A stretch of DNA of 64,000 bases from Hygrophila difformis. Taxonomy: Eukaryota; Streptophyta; Magnoliopsida; Lamiales; Acanthaceae. Under the pieces are notes generated by a model, which did no database searches, was not told where the DNA came from, and was given only the letters and a program-made list of their open reading frames with translations. Location: the NCBI GenBank assembly GCA_030278955.1, contig JAOANR010000008.1, positions 40,841,301-40,905,300 of the forward strand, read 5' to 3'. How positions within the stretch are numbered: position 1 is the stretch's first letter; every line of letters starts with the position of its first letter. The translations under genes and the position numbers were made by a program. Positions 21,848 to 31,850 of the stretch are shown one piece after another.

Positions 21848-23215
21848 TATCTGCCATACCCAGTACCACTCCGGAGCCTCGAAAACCCATACGGATACTC
21901 CCGAGAGTGTAGGCCCAAATTTCATCGCCGTTTGGCGTATTTTTCATTCAAGTATCTTGCGTCCATTATAGGCACGTCGAAAAAGGCTAGAGGGGCACCC
22001 TGCAGAGCACTTACCCCTGCCTAAGTATCCCGTATCGTTTCGACTTAGTGTAACGGGATTTTTTTGAAAATATAGCTTTATCATATTTCAAGGTTTCGAT
22101 CATTTGTTTAGAAATTTCGAAATCTCACAATTTAAAACCGTTCGATATCACAGTTTGCACCTTTTCGCTTTAAAAATTCAATTCACGGCCAAAAAATCTG
22201 AAATTTTTACTGTATATCAAAAACATCCTAACAAACAACTTTCGTGTTTTAACGATTTCGAAATAAGTGAGGAAGCATGTCAAAAATTGAGTTTACCACA
22301 CAAACAGTGAGCTGTCAGGATTCAGTTTTAACACAGTTCAAAAATTCGACTTTTTGACATATCAAATGGATCCAAACATTCTGAAATTTTGTGGACACAT
22401 ACTAGACATGATTATATACAATGTTTGTTTACATTGCAAAGATTATTTCGGACTAGAAATAGTAGAAACATGCTCATTAAGTTCGAAAACATGCACTGTC
22501 AGTTTTTGTAAAACGTTTGAAAATACAAATTATGTCCGATGCAATTTGGGGTAGTAAACATTGATGAAAATCTCTGAAATTTTTACACAACATAGCTTAA
22601 TGTGTTAGGATCAAAATTCTAGTTTTGAGTTTTTCGGTTTGAACTCTCGAAATAAGGGTTTTGGTCGGATTTCAGAAAACGCGTGAATTGGGGTTTTTAG
22701 GTTCGATTTTTACGGTTCGTTTCAAAATCACTAATTCGGACGCCTCTAGACCACCCGTATTGATATGAAAGGAGTCAACTTACAGTGATAGAGTTCTTGG
22801 TCGTTCTAGGGTCGATCGACTCGTCCAAAATCACCACGAACGGATCTATGCACACGTTCTCCTTCTCCTTCGGCCACGAACGCGTTTACAAGTAAAAATC
22901 CGTAAGTTAGAATGACGATTTATGATTGAAAACGACAGAGAATCCTAATCTAACCCTTACCAACAATTCAAGGTCTGTATCCATTGATCTGCACGCTTCC
23001 ACGTTCGGTTTAGGTCGCCGGAAAGTCGCCGGAAGGTCGTCGGAAAGGTGATTTGGCTTTGGGAGAGTTTTGGGGAGGACAAGGGGTTTGAAAGGCTGAT
23101 GTATGAGGCTAAGGATCCTCCATTCTCGTCCTAAATGCCTTTCCCCCGACCGAGATCAACTTTTCTTAGTCGGGGGTCGAAATTTAGGCAAGAAAATCGC
23201 ATAATCGCGTCAAGT

Positions 23216-23220
23216 GTAGC
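23216..23220. repeat. Left target-site duplication of TEK2 (GTAGC)
   Basis: GTAGC directly before TGTAATACCC; an identical GTAGC follows the 3' LTR at 30365-30369. Confidence 0.95.
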
Positions 23221-23250
23221 TGTAATACCCGAGAATTTTGCAAAATATAA

Positions 23251-23281
<31 letters not shown>

Positions 23282-23787
23282 AAATAATAAATAAACAAAC
23301 ATGATAAATAGATAAAGAATCATAAGAGATGGGAAATGGAATTTAAATTAAAAAGGGAATCAAAATTTCGAGAACCCGGGAAGCCGAAAACAATTTAGTC
23401 ATATAAATGGTCACACGTGAACCCAACATCGATGGACTCAATAACTCGAGTCCACATGTAAATTTAGACCCGAATAAAATGACGATAGGAAATAGGAGTC
23501 CGAAGATATCCCGGAAATCCGAATCCGAGAACATAGAGGGATAGAAGTCCAAAAGAGAGGAGGAAAAGCGCGACGGATCGCACGACCCGCCCGGACCGGA
23601 GTCCAGGCGTGAGTGGCACGCTGGCCGCGCGGTGGTTAGCTTCGGGGCGCGCCACGGCCGCGCCAACAGGCAGAAACGCCCCGTGCGAGATTTACTCGCC
23701 CGAATCCGGATTTTCCGACTTCGGTTGAACACCTTTCGGCTCAAGACTCTTAGGGGCAGACCTTGGACGTTCCAAGGTCATGTTTGC

Positions 23788-23796
23788 CTATAAATA
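23788..23796 (+). promoter_or_regulatory. TATA box in TEK2 5' LTR
   Basis: CTATAAATA, about 570 bases into the LTR; the same sequence is at 28441-28449 in the 3' LTR and at the homologous place in TEK3. The repeat and U5 parts would then be about 1.9 kb. Confidence 0.75.
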
Positions 23797-24903
23797 ACAC
23801 TTTCAAAAAGCTCCGGACACTTTTCAAAACCCTACGATACTCTCTATACACAAAACTCTAATTCCGGAGTCGTCGGAGGCACAACACCGAGAGGAGGGAC
23901 TGTCTTGGACGAATTTGGGGTCTTCTATCATCTTGGTAAGATCCGATCTATTCCTCTTTCCATTCTTGATTCGAAAACGATCCTAACCTCATCCTTTTTC
24001 TATTCTAAACCCCCGATCCGGATCGAGAACGAAGAACCCGACAAATTAAGGAGATAAACGGTGGACTGGAAGCCACGCCTCCGAATCGACGATCCCGGAC
24101 ATCTACGAATCTGTAAGTTAACGCTTACATGGTTTTGGGAGTAATTAAAACACGTAAAACTAAAAGCTTCATCAAATCTTTCGTAAATTTGTCAACATAC
24201 GTTTTCTACCGGCACAACGGTTTTGTCGAATTTTTCCAAACCTTAAAACGTCTTCGAACGGGAAAACTTAAAACACGAAAAACATTCCTAAGGCTTAGAT
24301 CTACCTACTGTAAAATTTTCAGAATTCTTCATGACGATTTGATATATGAAATCCACCCGAAACCGAACTGCTTGAAATTGGATCTTGAAATTCTTGATAG
24401 AACTTAGGTCCGATCTTGATGACATTTTTGACATTAGTTCTAGGCCGATTTAGATCTTTAGCCGAACATGAAAGTTGTAGACAAATGTCTTAAGAAGGTC
24501 TCTGTAAAATTTCGTTGAGTTTGGAGTAGATTTGCTATGGTAGATCTTGATAATCTTGAACTGTTGTATGATAAACTCGGCCAGATTAATGTTTCTACGG
24601 AAATTGACATTTGTGACCTATTTCGGCACTTCGGATTGAAAAAGTTAAAACATGAAAGTTGTTCATCTCGATGTTTTTGAGTTAGTTGTAAAATTTCAGA
24701 ATTTTTGGAATTAAACTCGATTTTTAATGAATTTCAGAGTAAACAGTGGTTTACCGGGAGTTAAATCTTGAAATCTTGTTGAAACAGTGAAATTAGCCTT
24801 TGAAGTTGAAACGAGTAGAAATTCTTTGAAATAAGATACACAAAACGAGAATGTCAAAATATTGCGGGTTATGACTAAGCTAGATACTGTCAATGTTCTC
24901 TGC

Positions 24904-25075
24904 TGCTTGGGATATAAGAGCCCAAGTGTATGTCTAGGTTGACGTAAGAGCCCTAGCGAAACACTGATCGTATGGCTAGCGGACGGATTAACTCTAATTA
25001 AAAGATCGATCATGATACTTGTGGACATAAGAGCCCAGGCGTAAGGCTGGCGGACATAAGAGCCCTAGCGATGGT
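24904..25075 (+). repeat. Four-fold ATAAGAGCCC motif in TEK2 LTR
   Basis: GATATAAGAGCCC, GACGTAAGAGCCC and two copies of GACATAAGAGCCC in about 170 bases; repeated at 29556-29727 in the 3' LTR. The first copy can pair as CTTGGG with CCCAAG. Confidence 0.75.
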
Positions 25076-25319
25076 GATCTCTAAAAGATATGAAACGAGA
25101 AGTTTATGAGAATTCCAAACTTAAATCCGTATTAAATTGTGTTTTTAAATTATGACAATTTATTACTTTGCAAGCTATATTTAAGATCGTATGGAATCCA
25201 TGACTTTTAAATTATGCGATTAAATTATTATTAAATGAATAGATTACATTATGCACATGTTTCCTTTAAATCTAATTAAAGGCTTTGAAACCTCATAAAC
25301 ATGTACGTGTTAACTTACT

Positions 25320-25335
25320 CAGCAAGTTTTTGCTG
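25320..25335 (+). promoter_or_regulatory. Hairpin upstream of putative 3' splice site, TEK2 LTR
   Basis: CAGCAA (25320-25325), loop GTTT, TTGCTG (25330-25335); acceptor-like TTTCTTTCAG ends 30 bases downstream at 25365. Identical in the 3' LTR at 29973-29988. Confidence 0.55.
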
Positions 25336-25716
25336 ACCAAACCATATTTTTCCTTTTTCTTTCAGAGTTGAGAATTATGCATCGTCATATGCATACATGG
25401 GAATTTTGGGAAGATATATTATTTTGAATTATTGTATTAGACTAGATCTTGCATGAACGGGCCTGTTTAACCCGTATTCTGGCCGTGTTGGCTATATTTA
25501 AATTCCGTTGCATTATACATATGTAATTATTATTTTCCGCTGCAACTTCGATGTATTGTTTTCAAATTATATATGAATGGGCTGTTTGAATATTTTAAAT
25601 TCTGAAAAAACCATAGCCTTGCATCTCTTTAGTGAGCTCGGAGAAACCGTTTCTTGCTAGAGAGGTGTGGCGGTGACACCCCGACCTGGGTGACCAAAAA
25701 CTGGGGTGTTACAAGT

Positions 25717-25730
25717 TGGTATCAGAGCCC
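25717..25730 (+). promoter_or_regulatory. TEK2 primer binding site (initiator Met tRNA)
   Basis: TGGTATCAGAGCCC, three bases after the LTR end. A second TTGGTATCAGAGCCC at about 25779 is a nearby duplicate inside the leader. Confidence 0.93.
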
Positions 25731-26489
25731 AGAATATTTTAAAGCTATTTATTTTAAAGAAAATATCTGATACCAAGTTGGTATCAGAGCCCGGCTATTT
25801 TTAAACTATTATATTTAAACCATTATTATTTTTAAACTATTATTAATATTTTGACTATTATTTTAAATTTTAAAGTATTATTTCCATGGAGAAATTTTTA
25901 TTTTAAAACCCATGGAAAAAAAATATATATATATAGTGCATAAATTATTTTTGGGGGGGAATCATCAATCATCATTGCATGTGCATATTGCATTTCCTTT
26001 GTTTAGAGACTTAGAATCTTGGCGAACTTTAACTTAGCATCTTGGCGAATTATAACTTAGAATCTTGGCGAAGTTTAACCTAGATCTCTTACTACACCTA
26101 GATAACTTAGAGGCTTGACATCGAATTAGAAACGCTCACTAGAGACTGATCTTGCCGTAGTTCTAGATCTCATTTATCTATGCGCAAGCCTAAGCATAAC
26201 AATCCCCGGCCTTAGCCATTCATACCCTAGTACGAATTAGAAATTTTCCTTATGTGGAACAATAAAAATCAAGTTTTTATTAAAACACTCTTTATTCCAA
26301 AAATCTTGTTTGGATTTCCAAACAACAAATCCGAAAATTCGAAATTCGAAATTTGAAACTCACGATGCTCCAAACGTGGCCTTATGGGCGCGCGTTTAAC
26401 ACTTGATCTCACATACAATTTAGCAAATTTCTTGTTCAAGTGATCTATCTAAACTCTGCTAAACTAATCTATATACGTTATAACAGAAA
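25731..26489 (+). other. TEK2 leader; the coiled-coil ORF is missing
   Basis: Contains a duplicated primer-site stretch, AT-rich sequence, and three copies of TTAGAATCTTGGCGAA-like repeats (about 26008-26085). In TEK3 the coiled-coil ORF starts immediately after CGCTAG; here the matching ACCTAG is followed by ATAACTTAG and no frame, so that ORF has been lost. Confidence 0.65.
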
Positions 26490-27582
26490 ATGGCACCTAT
26501 GAGAAACCCAAGGAAGGTAAGTCCAAACGGCACTGACGCTAACCTTCCCAACGTGGCCAATAACAATGAGACCCCTCAAAACTTAGGAGAACGAGTACCT
26601 CCTGCACCCAACAACATGGAAGAACGTCTAAGGACTATGGAGGGTCCTTGTAGCATTAGGAAATGCCGAGGTGCATAGGGCACAAACAGTACCTCCGCCA
26701 GTAGCCCGAGTCAACTACTTGGCATTAGTGAACCCTTACAACCCACCCCATTATGACGGCCAAGAGGATCCGGCGAAGTTGGAAGGTTGGATCCGTACCT
26801 TTGATAAGCTCTTAAATGCTATCAAGTGCCCTAATGAGGAGAAGATACACGTAGTGACCTACTACCTAGGAGGCGAAGCCGATGAGTGGTGGCAAAATCT
26901 CCAAGCGAACTCAGTGGAAGACGAAGAAGCCTACACCTGGGAAGAACTTAAGGAAGCTTTGAGGGAAAGATTCTACCCACTGAGCACCAAGACTGCGAAG
27001 TACGAGGAATTCATCAACTTAAAGCAAGGTGCGCAAACAGTGCAAGAGTACTACACCAAATTCAAGGAGCTAGTACGATTCGCTGCGAGGATAGTACCAA
27101 CCGACTCTGACAAGGCTCAGGAATTCGAGATGGGTCTGAACCTTAGTATCCGGGAGATACTTGCAGTAGGACAATTCACGAACCTGCAGACAATATATGA
27201 CCGCGCTGTAACAGTTGCTCGAATCCAGCAATTGAAGCGTAAGGAACATGGTGAGTCGAACAAGGACTCGCAAGGACTTGAGAAAAAGGATAGGAAAGAC
27301 AATGGATCCCGAAGGAAAGGAAATAAAGGTCTCAACAATGGGGGAGACGACAACCGTGGTGCGTTTATACCACGCTGCCCACGATGCAACCGTGCACATC
27401 TGGTGCGCCAATGCCCGAAGCCTGGAACCTGCCGTAGGTGCGGCAAGCTTGGTCACAAGGCTGGTGGATGTCGAACGCCAGAGGAGGCGATCGAAAAGAG
27501 AGTAGATTTGGTGAACCTTCGGCAAGGAGAGAGGGACGAGGAACAAGACCAAAACCCAAAACCTCTTGAGAATAATAAATAG
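26490..27582 (+). pseudogene. TEK2 gag with one frameshift
   Basis: The ATG at 26490 (MAPMRNPRK) matches the starts of TEK1 and TEK3 gag. Near 26640 the frame changes by one base (ATGGAGGGTCC), after which the homologous frame continues to 27582. That frame has [47 protein letters not shown], and [15 protein letters not shown]. Two zinc knuckles close the protein: CPRCNRAHLVRQC and CRRCGKLGHKAGGC, about 27375-27475. Gag would package RNA; with the frameshift only a 62-residue N-terminal peptide or an internally started product is expected. The end is an out-of-place stop created at the pol deletion. Confidence 0.9.
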
Positions 27583-27876
27583 GCAGTTATGGGGACATAA
27601 CTGAAGTCCTAAGGGGGAGAGGATGTGATACACCGTAGAAATTTATTTTTCGGAGTTCGATTCGATAAGATGTATCCTAAATCGTAAACAAACAAATTCA
27701 AATTGTTTTGAACTACGTTATGGCTTGATCCCTTCACAGGGTACATAGGCAGCTTAGAAGTTTTAATTCTAAGTTCAGTCACAAAATAATAAAATAAACA
27801 AAAGGATTAGTTCCTAACACGAGAAAAAGCCGAAACACAACTTCGGGGACGAAGTTGATTCTTAAGGAGGGTAGAC
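27583..27876 (+). other. TEK2 3' region: pol remnant, internal purine tract, pre-PPT hairpin, PPT
   Basis: CAGTTATGGGGACATAAC (about 27583-27601) is the pol end seen in TEK3, marking the deletion junction. AAGGGGGAGAGGA (27611-27623) then TGTGATACACC is the internal purine tract. A block GAACTACGTTATGGCTTG to ACATAGGCAGC (about 27709-27755) is shared by all Tekay copies. AACTTCG/CGAAGTT hairpin at 27839-27856, then AAGGAGGGTAGAC (27864-27876) directly before the 3' LTR. Confidence 0.8.
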
Positions 27877-30364
27877 TGTAATATCCGAGAATTTTGCAAC
27901 ATAAAATAAATAAATAAATAAATAAATAAATAAAAATAATAAATAAACAAACATGATGAATAGATAAAGAATCATAAGAGATGGGAAATGGAATTTAAAT
28001 TAAAAAGGGAATCAAAATTTCGAGAACCCGGGAAGGCGAAAACAATTTAGTCAAATAAATGGTCACACGTGAACCCAACATCGATGGACTCAATAACTCG
28101 AGTCCACATGTAAATTTAGACCCGAATAAAATGACGATAGGAAATAGGAGCCCGAAGATATCCCGGAAATCCGAATCCGAGAACATAGAGGGATAGAAAT
28201 CCGAAAGAGAGGAGGAAAAGCGCGACGGATCGCACGACCCGCCCGGACCGGAGTCCAGGCGTGAGTGGCGCGCTGGCCGCGCGGTGGTTGGCTTGGGGGG
28301 CGCGCCACGGCCGCGCCAACTGGCAGAAACGACCCGTGCGAGATTTACTCGCCCGAATCCGGATTTTCCGACTTCGGTTAAACACCTTTCGGCTCAAGAC
28401 TCTTAGGGGCAGACCTTGGACGTTCCAAGGTCATGTTTGCCTATAAATAACACTTTCAAAAAGCTCCGAACACTTTTCAAAACCCTACGATACTCTCTAT
28501 ACACAAAACTCTAATTCCGGAGTCGTCGGAGGCACAATACCGAGAGGAGGGACTGTCTTGGACGAATTTGGGGTCTTCTGTCGTCTTGGTAAGATCCGAT
28601 CTATTCCTCTTTCCATTCTTGATTCGAAAATGAATCCTAACCTTATCATTTTTCTATTCTAAACCCCCAATCCGGATCGACAACGAAGAACCCAACAAAT
28701 TAAGGAGATAAACGGTGGACTGGAAGCCACGCCTCCGAATCGACGATCCCGGACATCTACGAATCTGTAAGTTAACGCTTACATGGTTTTGGGAGTAATT
28801 AAAACACGTAAAACTTAAAGCTTCATCAAATCTTTCGTAAATCTGTCAACATACGTTTTCTACCGGCGCAACAGTTTTGTCCAATTTTTCCGAACCTTAA
28901 AACGTCTTCGAACGGGAAAACTTAAAACACAAAAAACGTTCCTAAGGCTTAGATCTATGTACTGTAAAATTTTCAGATTTTTTCATGACGATTTGGTATA
29001 TGAAATCCACCCGAAACCGAACTGCTTGAAATTGCATCTTGAAATTCTTGACAGAACTTAGGTCCGATCTTGATGACGTTTTCGACATTAGTTCTAGGCC
29101 GATTTAGATCTTTAGCCGAACATGAAAGTTGTAGAAAAATATCTTAAGAAGGTCTCTGTAAAATTTCGTTGAGTTTGGAGTAAATTTGCTATGGTAGATC
29201 TTGATAATCTTGAACTGCTGTATGATAAACTCGGCCAGATTAATGTTTCTACGAAAATTGACGTTTTTGACCTGTTTCGGCATCTCGGATTGAAAAAGTT
29301 AAAACACAAAAGTTGTTCATCTTGATATTTCTGAGTCAGTGGTAAAATTCAGAATTTTTGGAATTAAACTCGATTTTTAATGAATTTCAGAGTAAACAGT
29401 GGTTTACCGGGAGTTAAATCTTGAAATCTTGTTGAAACGGTGAAATTAGCCTTTGAAGTTGAAACGAGTAGAAATTCTTTGAAATAAGATACACGAAACG
29501 AGAACGTTAAAATATTGCGGGTTATGACTAAGCTAGATATTGTCAATGTTCTCTGCGGCTTGGGACATAAGAGCCCAAGTGTATGTCTAGGTTGACGCAA
29601 GAGCCCTAGCGAAACACTGATCGTATGGCTAGCGGACGGATTAATTCTAATTAAAAGATCGACCATGATACTTGTGGACATAAGAGCCCAGGCGTAAGGC
29701 TGGCGGACATAAGAGCCCTAGCGATGGTGATCTCTAAAAGATATGAAACGAGAAGTTTATGGGAATTCCAAACTTAAATCTGTATTAAATTATGTTTTTA
29801 AATTATGGCAATTTATTACTTTGCAAGCTATATTTAAGATCGTATGGAATCCATGACTTTTAAATTATGCGATTAAATTATTATTAAATGAATATATTAC
29901 ATTATGCACATGTTTCCTTTAAATCTAATTAAAGGCTTTGAAACCTCATAAACATGTACGTGTTAACTTACTCAGCAAGTTTTTGCTGACCAAACCATAT
30001 TTTTCCATTTTCTTTCAGAGTTGAGAATTATGCATCGTCATATGCATACATGGGAATTTTGGGAAGATATATTATTTTGAATTATTGTATTAGACTAGAT
30101 CTTGCATGAACGGGTCTGTTTAACCCGTATTCTGGTCGTGTTGGCTATATTTAAATTCCGCTGCATTATACATATGTAATTATTATTTTCCGCTGCAACT
30201 TCGATGTATTGTTTTCAAATTATATATGAATGGGCTGTTTGAATATTTTAAATTCTGAAAACCATAGCCTTGCATCTCTTTAGTGAGCTCGGAGAAACCG
30301 TGTCTTGCTAGAGAGGTGTGGCGGTGACACCCCGACCTGGGTGACCAAAAATCGGGGTGTTACA
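27877..30364 (+). repeat. TEK2 3' LTR (2488 bp)
   Basis: TGTAATATCC to GGGGTGTTACA; differs from the 5' LTR by a few percent by eye and in microsatellite length. Confidence 0.96.
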
Positions 30365-30369
30365 GTAGC
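30365..30369. repeat. Right target-site duplication of TEK2 (GTAGC)
   Basis: Identical to 23216-23220. Confidence 0.95.
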
Positions 30370-30930
30370 AGGCTGTGTGGTTGGCACGGTGTTGGCGCGT
30401 TCCCGCGCGGGCAGCGCGCGGCACTGGTCAGGACTGCGGTCCGGACCGGTCCATGCGATCCGTCGGGTCTTTTCTACTCTCTTTCGGACTTCTATCCTTC
30501 TACATTTTCGAGCTCAATTTTTTCCCGGGTCATTCTCGGATCACGATTCCTATCTTAAATCTATTTCGAATTGATTTCGTGTTTGAAATCTTAGGTCCGT
30601 CGGTTTTGGATTTGTCGACTTTGAGTTCGCCGACTTTTGGCTCCCGTGCAATAATTTATCTACTTAAACTATTTCCGACTTCACGGGTTCTTGGAATCAA
30701 AATTCTTTCCTTTCTTGAATTTAATTCCAATTCTTTTGGCTCGATCCATGGAATGTCTTCGGGCTTCCTTTCCCTCGTTTATTCCATTTTGAATTTATCG
30801 GCATTTCATTTTCCGAGCAATAATTTATTGTGATAAATTACTTTCTTCTTCTCGGAGATATTTTGACCTTGATCGGATTAAGAAACTAATTTTACTTCTT
30901 TGAACGCTGATAAAAATATCGGGTATTACA
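30370..30930 (-). repeat. LTR-B, piece 2 (5' end)
   Basis: Continues LTR-B after TEK2 with the GC-rich block and ends TATCGGGTATTACA, the complement of a TGTAATACCCG start. LTR-A resumes at 30931. Confidence 0.82.
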
Positions 30931-31119
30931 TGGATTCTCGTGCAGCAATTTACTTAATTAAATTATCTTAGGCTTCACGGGCTCCTCGAAATTAAATTCC
31001 TTTTTCATCTTTGAATTGTATTTCATTTCTCTTTTCATCTTCATTTTAATTATTTATTTATTTACTTATTGTATTTATTTATTTATTTATTTTATATGAC
31101 AAATTTCTCGGGTATTACA
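30931..31119 (-). repeat. LTR-A, piece 3 (5' end)
   Basis: Parallels the first 190 bases of related LTRs in reverse (TTCACGGGCTCCTCGAAATT, then an ATTT-rich run) and ends CTCGGGTATTACA at 31119. Confidence 0.78.
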
Positions 31120-31201
31120 ATATGGGTCTGTATCTACCCTGTGTAGATGGAGTTAAATTCCAGCACGGGAATGCAAGTGTGGGAAGTCACAATTAGTTAG
31201 T
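31120..31201. other. Unassigned sequence left of TRG1
   Basis: 82 bases with no recognised feature; presumably contiguous with 34143 onward before TRG1 inserted. Confidence 0.5.
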
Positions 31202-31206
31202 AGGAT
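31202..31206. repeat. Left target-site duplication of TRG1 (AGGAT)
   Basis: AGGAT before TGTTGAGCG; identical AGGAT at 34138-34142 after TCAACA. Confidence 0.93.
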
Positions 31207-31847
31207 TGTTGAGCGTAAAATATGTAGAGGTTTAGAGACCTCTTTTGATTAATAACTTTGAAGAGATTACAGGAAGGATTACAGGAACGTAAACAAAGCG
31301 GTAAAATTGCAGAATGAAAACAACAGAATAAAACTTGCAGAAAGAAATAAACTGCAGAAAATGAATTTTTCTTTGTGGAGTCGAAGGAGCTTTCCAAATG
31401 AACATCCCTTTGGCTTTTATAGGCAGAAACCCTCAACCGTCAGATACCAATGACCTCTCCTATTACACCTGTCGTCACACCGTCTCTCCTGCTGGCAGAG
31501 ACCTTCAACCGTCAGACACCTGTCTCCACGCTGGTTCTCCACATAAACCTCCCTTCCATTCTCTTCGTAACTCCTGGGCCTACATAATACGAGAAACGGG
31601 GCGCCGCCACTTTTGATGGCCTCCCAGGTTAGTGTCTTGCTCACTTTTGCTAGTTATGTTATATTCGAGTCATATGCCTCGCAATATTAGTCTCACTTCT
31701 ATAGGCTCACTTTGAATAGGAATAGGCTCACTTCAATAGGCTCACTTCAATAGGCTCACTTTGATAGGCTCACTTGAATAGGAATAAGCTCCCTTTAGTA
31801 GGCTCACTTCAATAGGCTCACTTGAATAGGAATAGGCTCACTTCAAT
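31207..31847 (-). repeat. TRG1 3' LTR, truncated
   Basis: Matches 33410-34137 from the TGTTGAGCG end up to the AGGCTCACTTCAAT repeats, but lacks the last part ending TTGGGTCAACA. The TATA box equivalent is at about 31415-31424. Confidence 0.88.
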
Positions 31848-31850
31848 AGA
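31695..31850 (+). repeat. AGGCTCACTTCAAT tandem repeat in TRG1 3' LTR
   Basis: About ten imperfect 14-19 bp units (AGGCTCACTTCAAT, AGGCTCACTTTGAT, AGGCTCACTTGAATAGGAAT). Confidence 0.9.

Larger units (their letters stand above)
20946..23220 (-). repeat. LTR-B, piece 1 (solo LTR, minus strand)
   Basis: Starts TGTAACACCCCGG (complement of an LTR end). No primer site or internal region is attached on either side, and LTR-A flanks both ends, so it behaves as a solo LTR. It carries the hairpin CAGTATT/AATACTG (21328-21345), a TTTTTTCAG acceptor-like site (minus, ending 21301) and a CTGTAAGTTGAC donor-like site (minus, 22783). Candidate duplications TGCGT (20941-20945) and TGGAT (30931-30935) match only at three of five bases. 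TEK2 is inserted at 23220. Confidence 0.82.
23221..25713 (+). repeat. TEK2 5' LTR (2493 bp)
   Basis: TGTAATACCC to GGGGTGTTACA, matched by 27877-30364. An AATA/TAAA microsatellite follows the first 25 bases (23247-23300). TATA box at 23788-23796. Donor-like GTAAG at 23936 and GTAAGT at 24113; acceptor TTTCTTTCAG ending 25365. Confidence 0.96.
23221..30364 (+). mobile_element. TEK2: gag-only, pol-deleted Tekay-type element (non-autonomous)
   Basis: 5' LTR 23221-25713, primer site 25717-25730, gag 26490-27582, purine tract, 3' LTR 27877-30364; perfect 5-bp duplication GTAGC. The internal region is only about 2.2 kb: after the zinc knuckles the sequence jumps to the last codons of pol and the 3' untranslated part. 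The copy therefore has no protease, RT or integrase and would depend on enzymes in trans. It is inserted in LTR-B. Confidence 0.95.

Noticed and set aside
21687..21850. CRISPR-like array.
   Set aside because: Units are contiguous tandem repeats without distinct spacers, in a plant LTR.
21726..21947. Minus-strand frame with repeated LAAAxGSPAK units.
   Set aside because: Produced by the GC-rich tandem repeat in LTR-B, not a gene.
25731..26489. A remnant of the coiled-coil ORF in TEK2.
   Set aside because: No stretch after 26096 translates to the shared QLEAN or DHH core in any frame I could follow.
26630..26690. Programmed ribosomal frameshift in gag, because TEK2 and TEK3 both change frame near the same point.
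   Set aside because: The shifts are in opposite directions (one extra base in TEK2, one missing in TEK3), at different sequences about 20-30 bases apart, and TEK1 has no shift there. Independent indels explain it.
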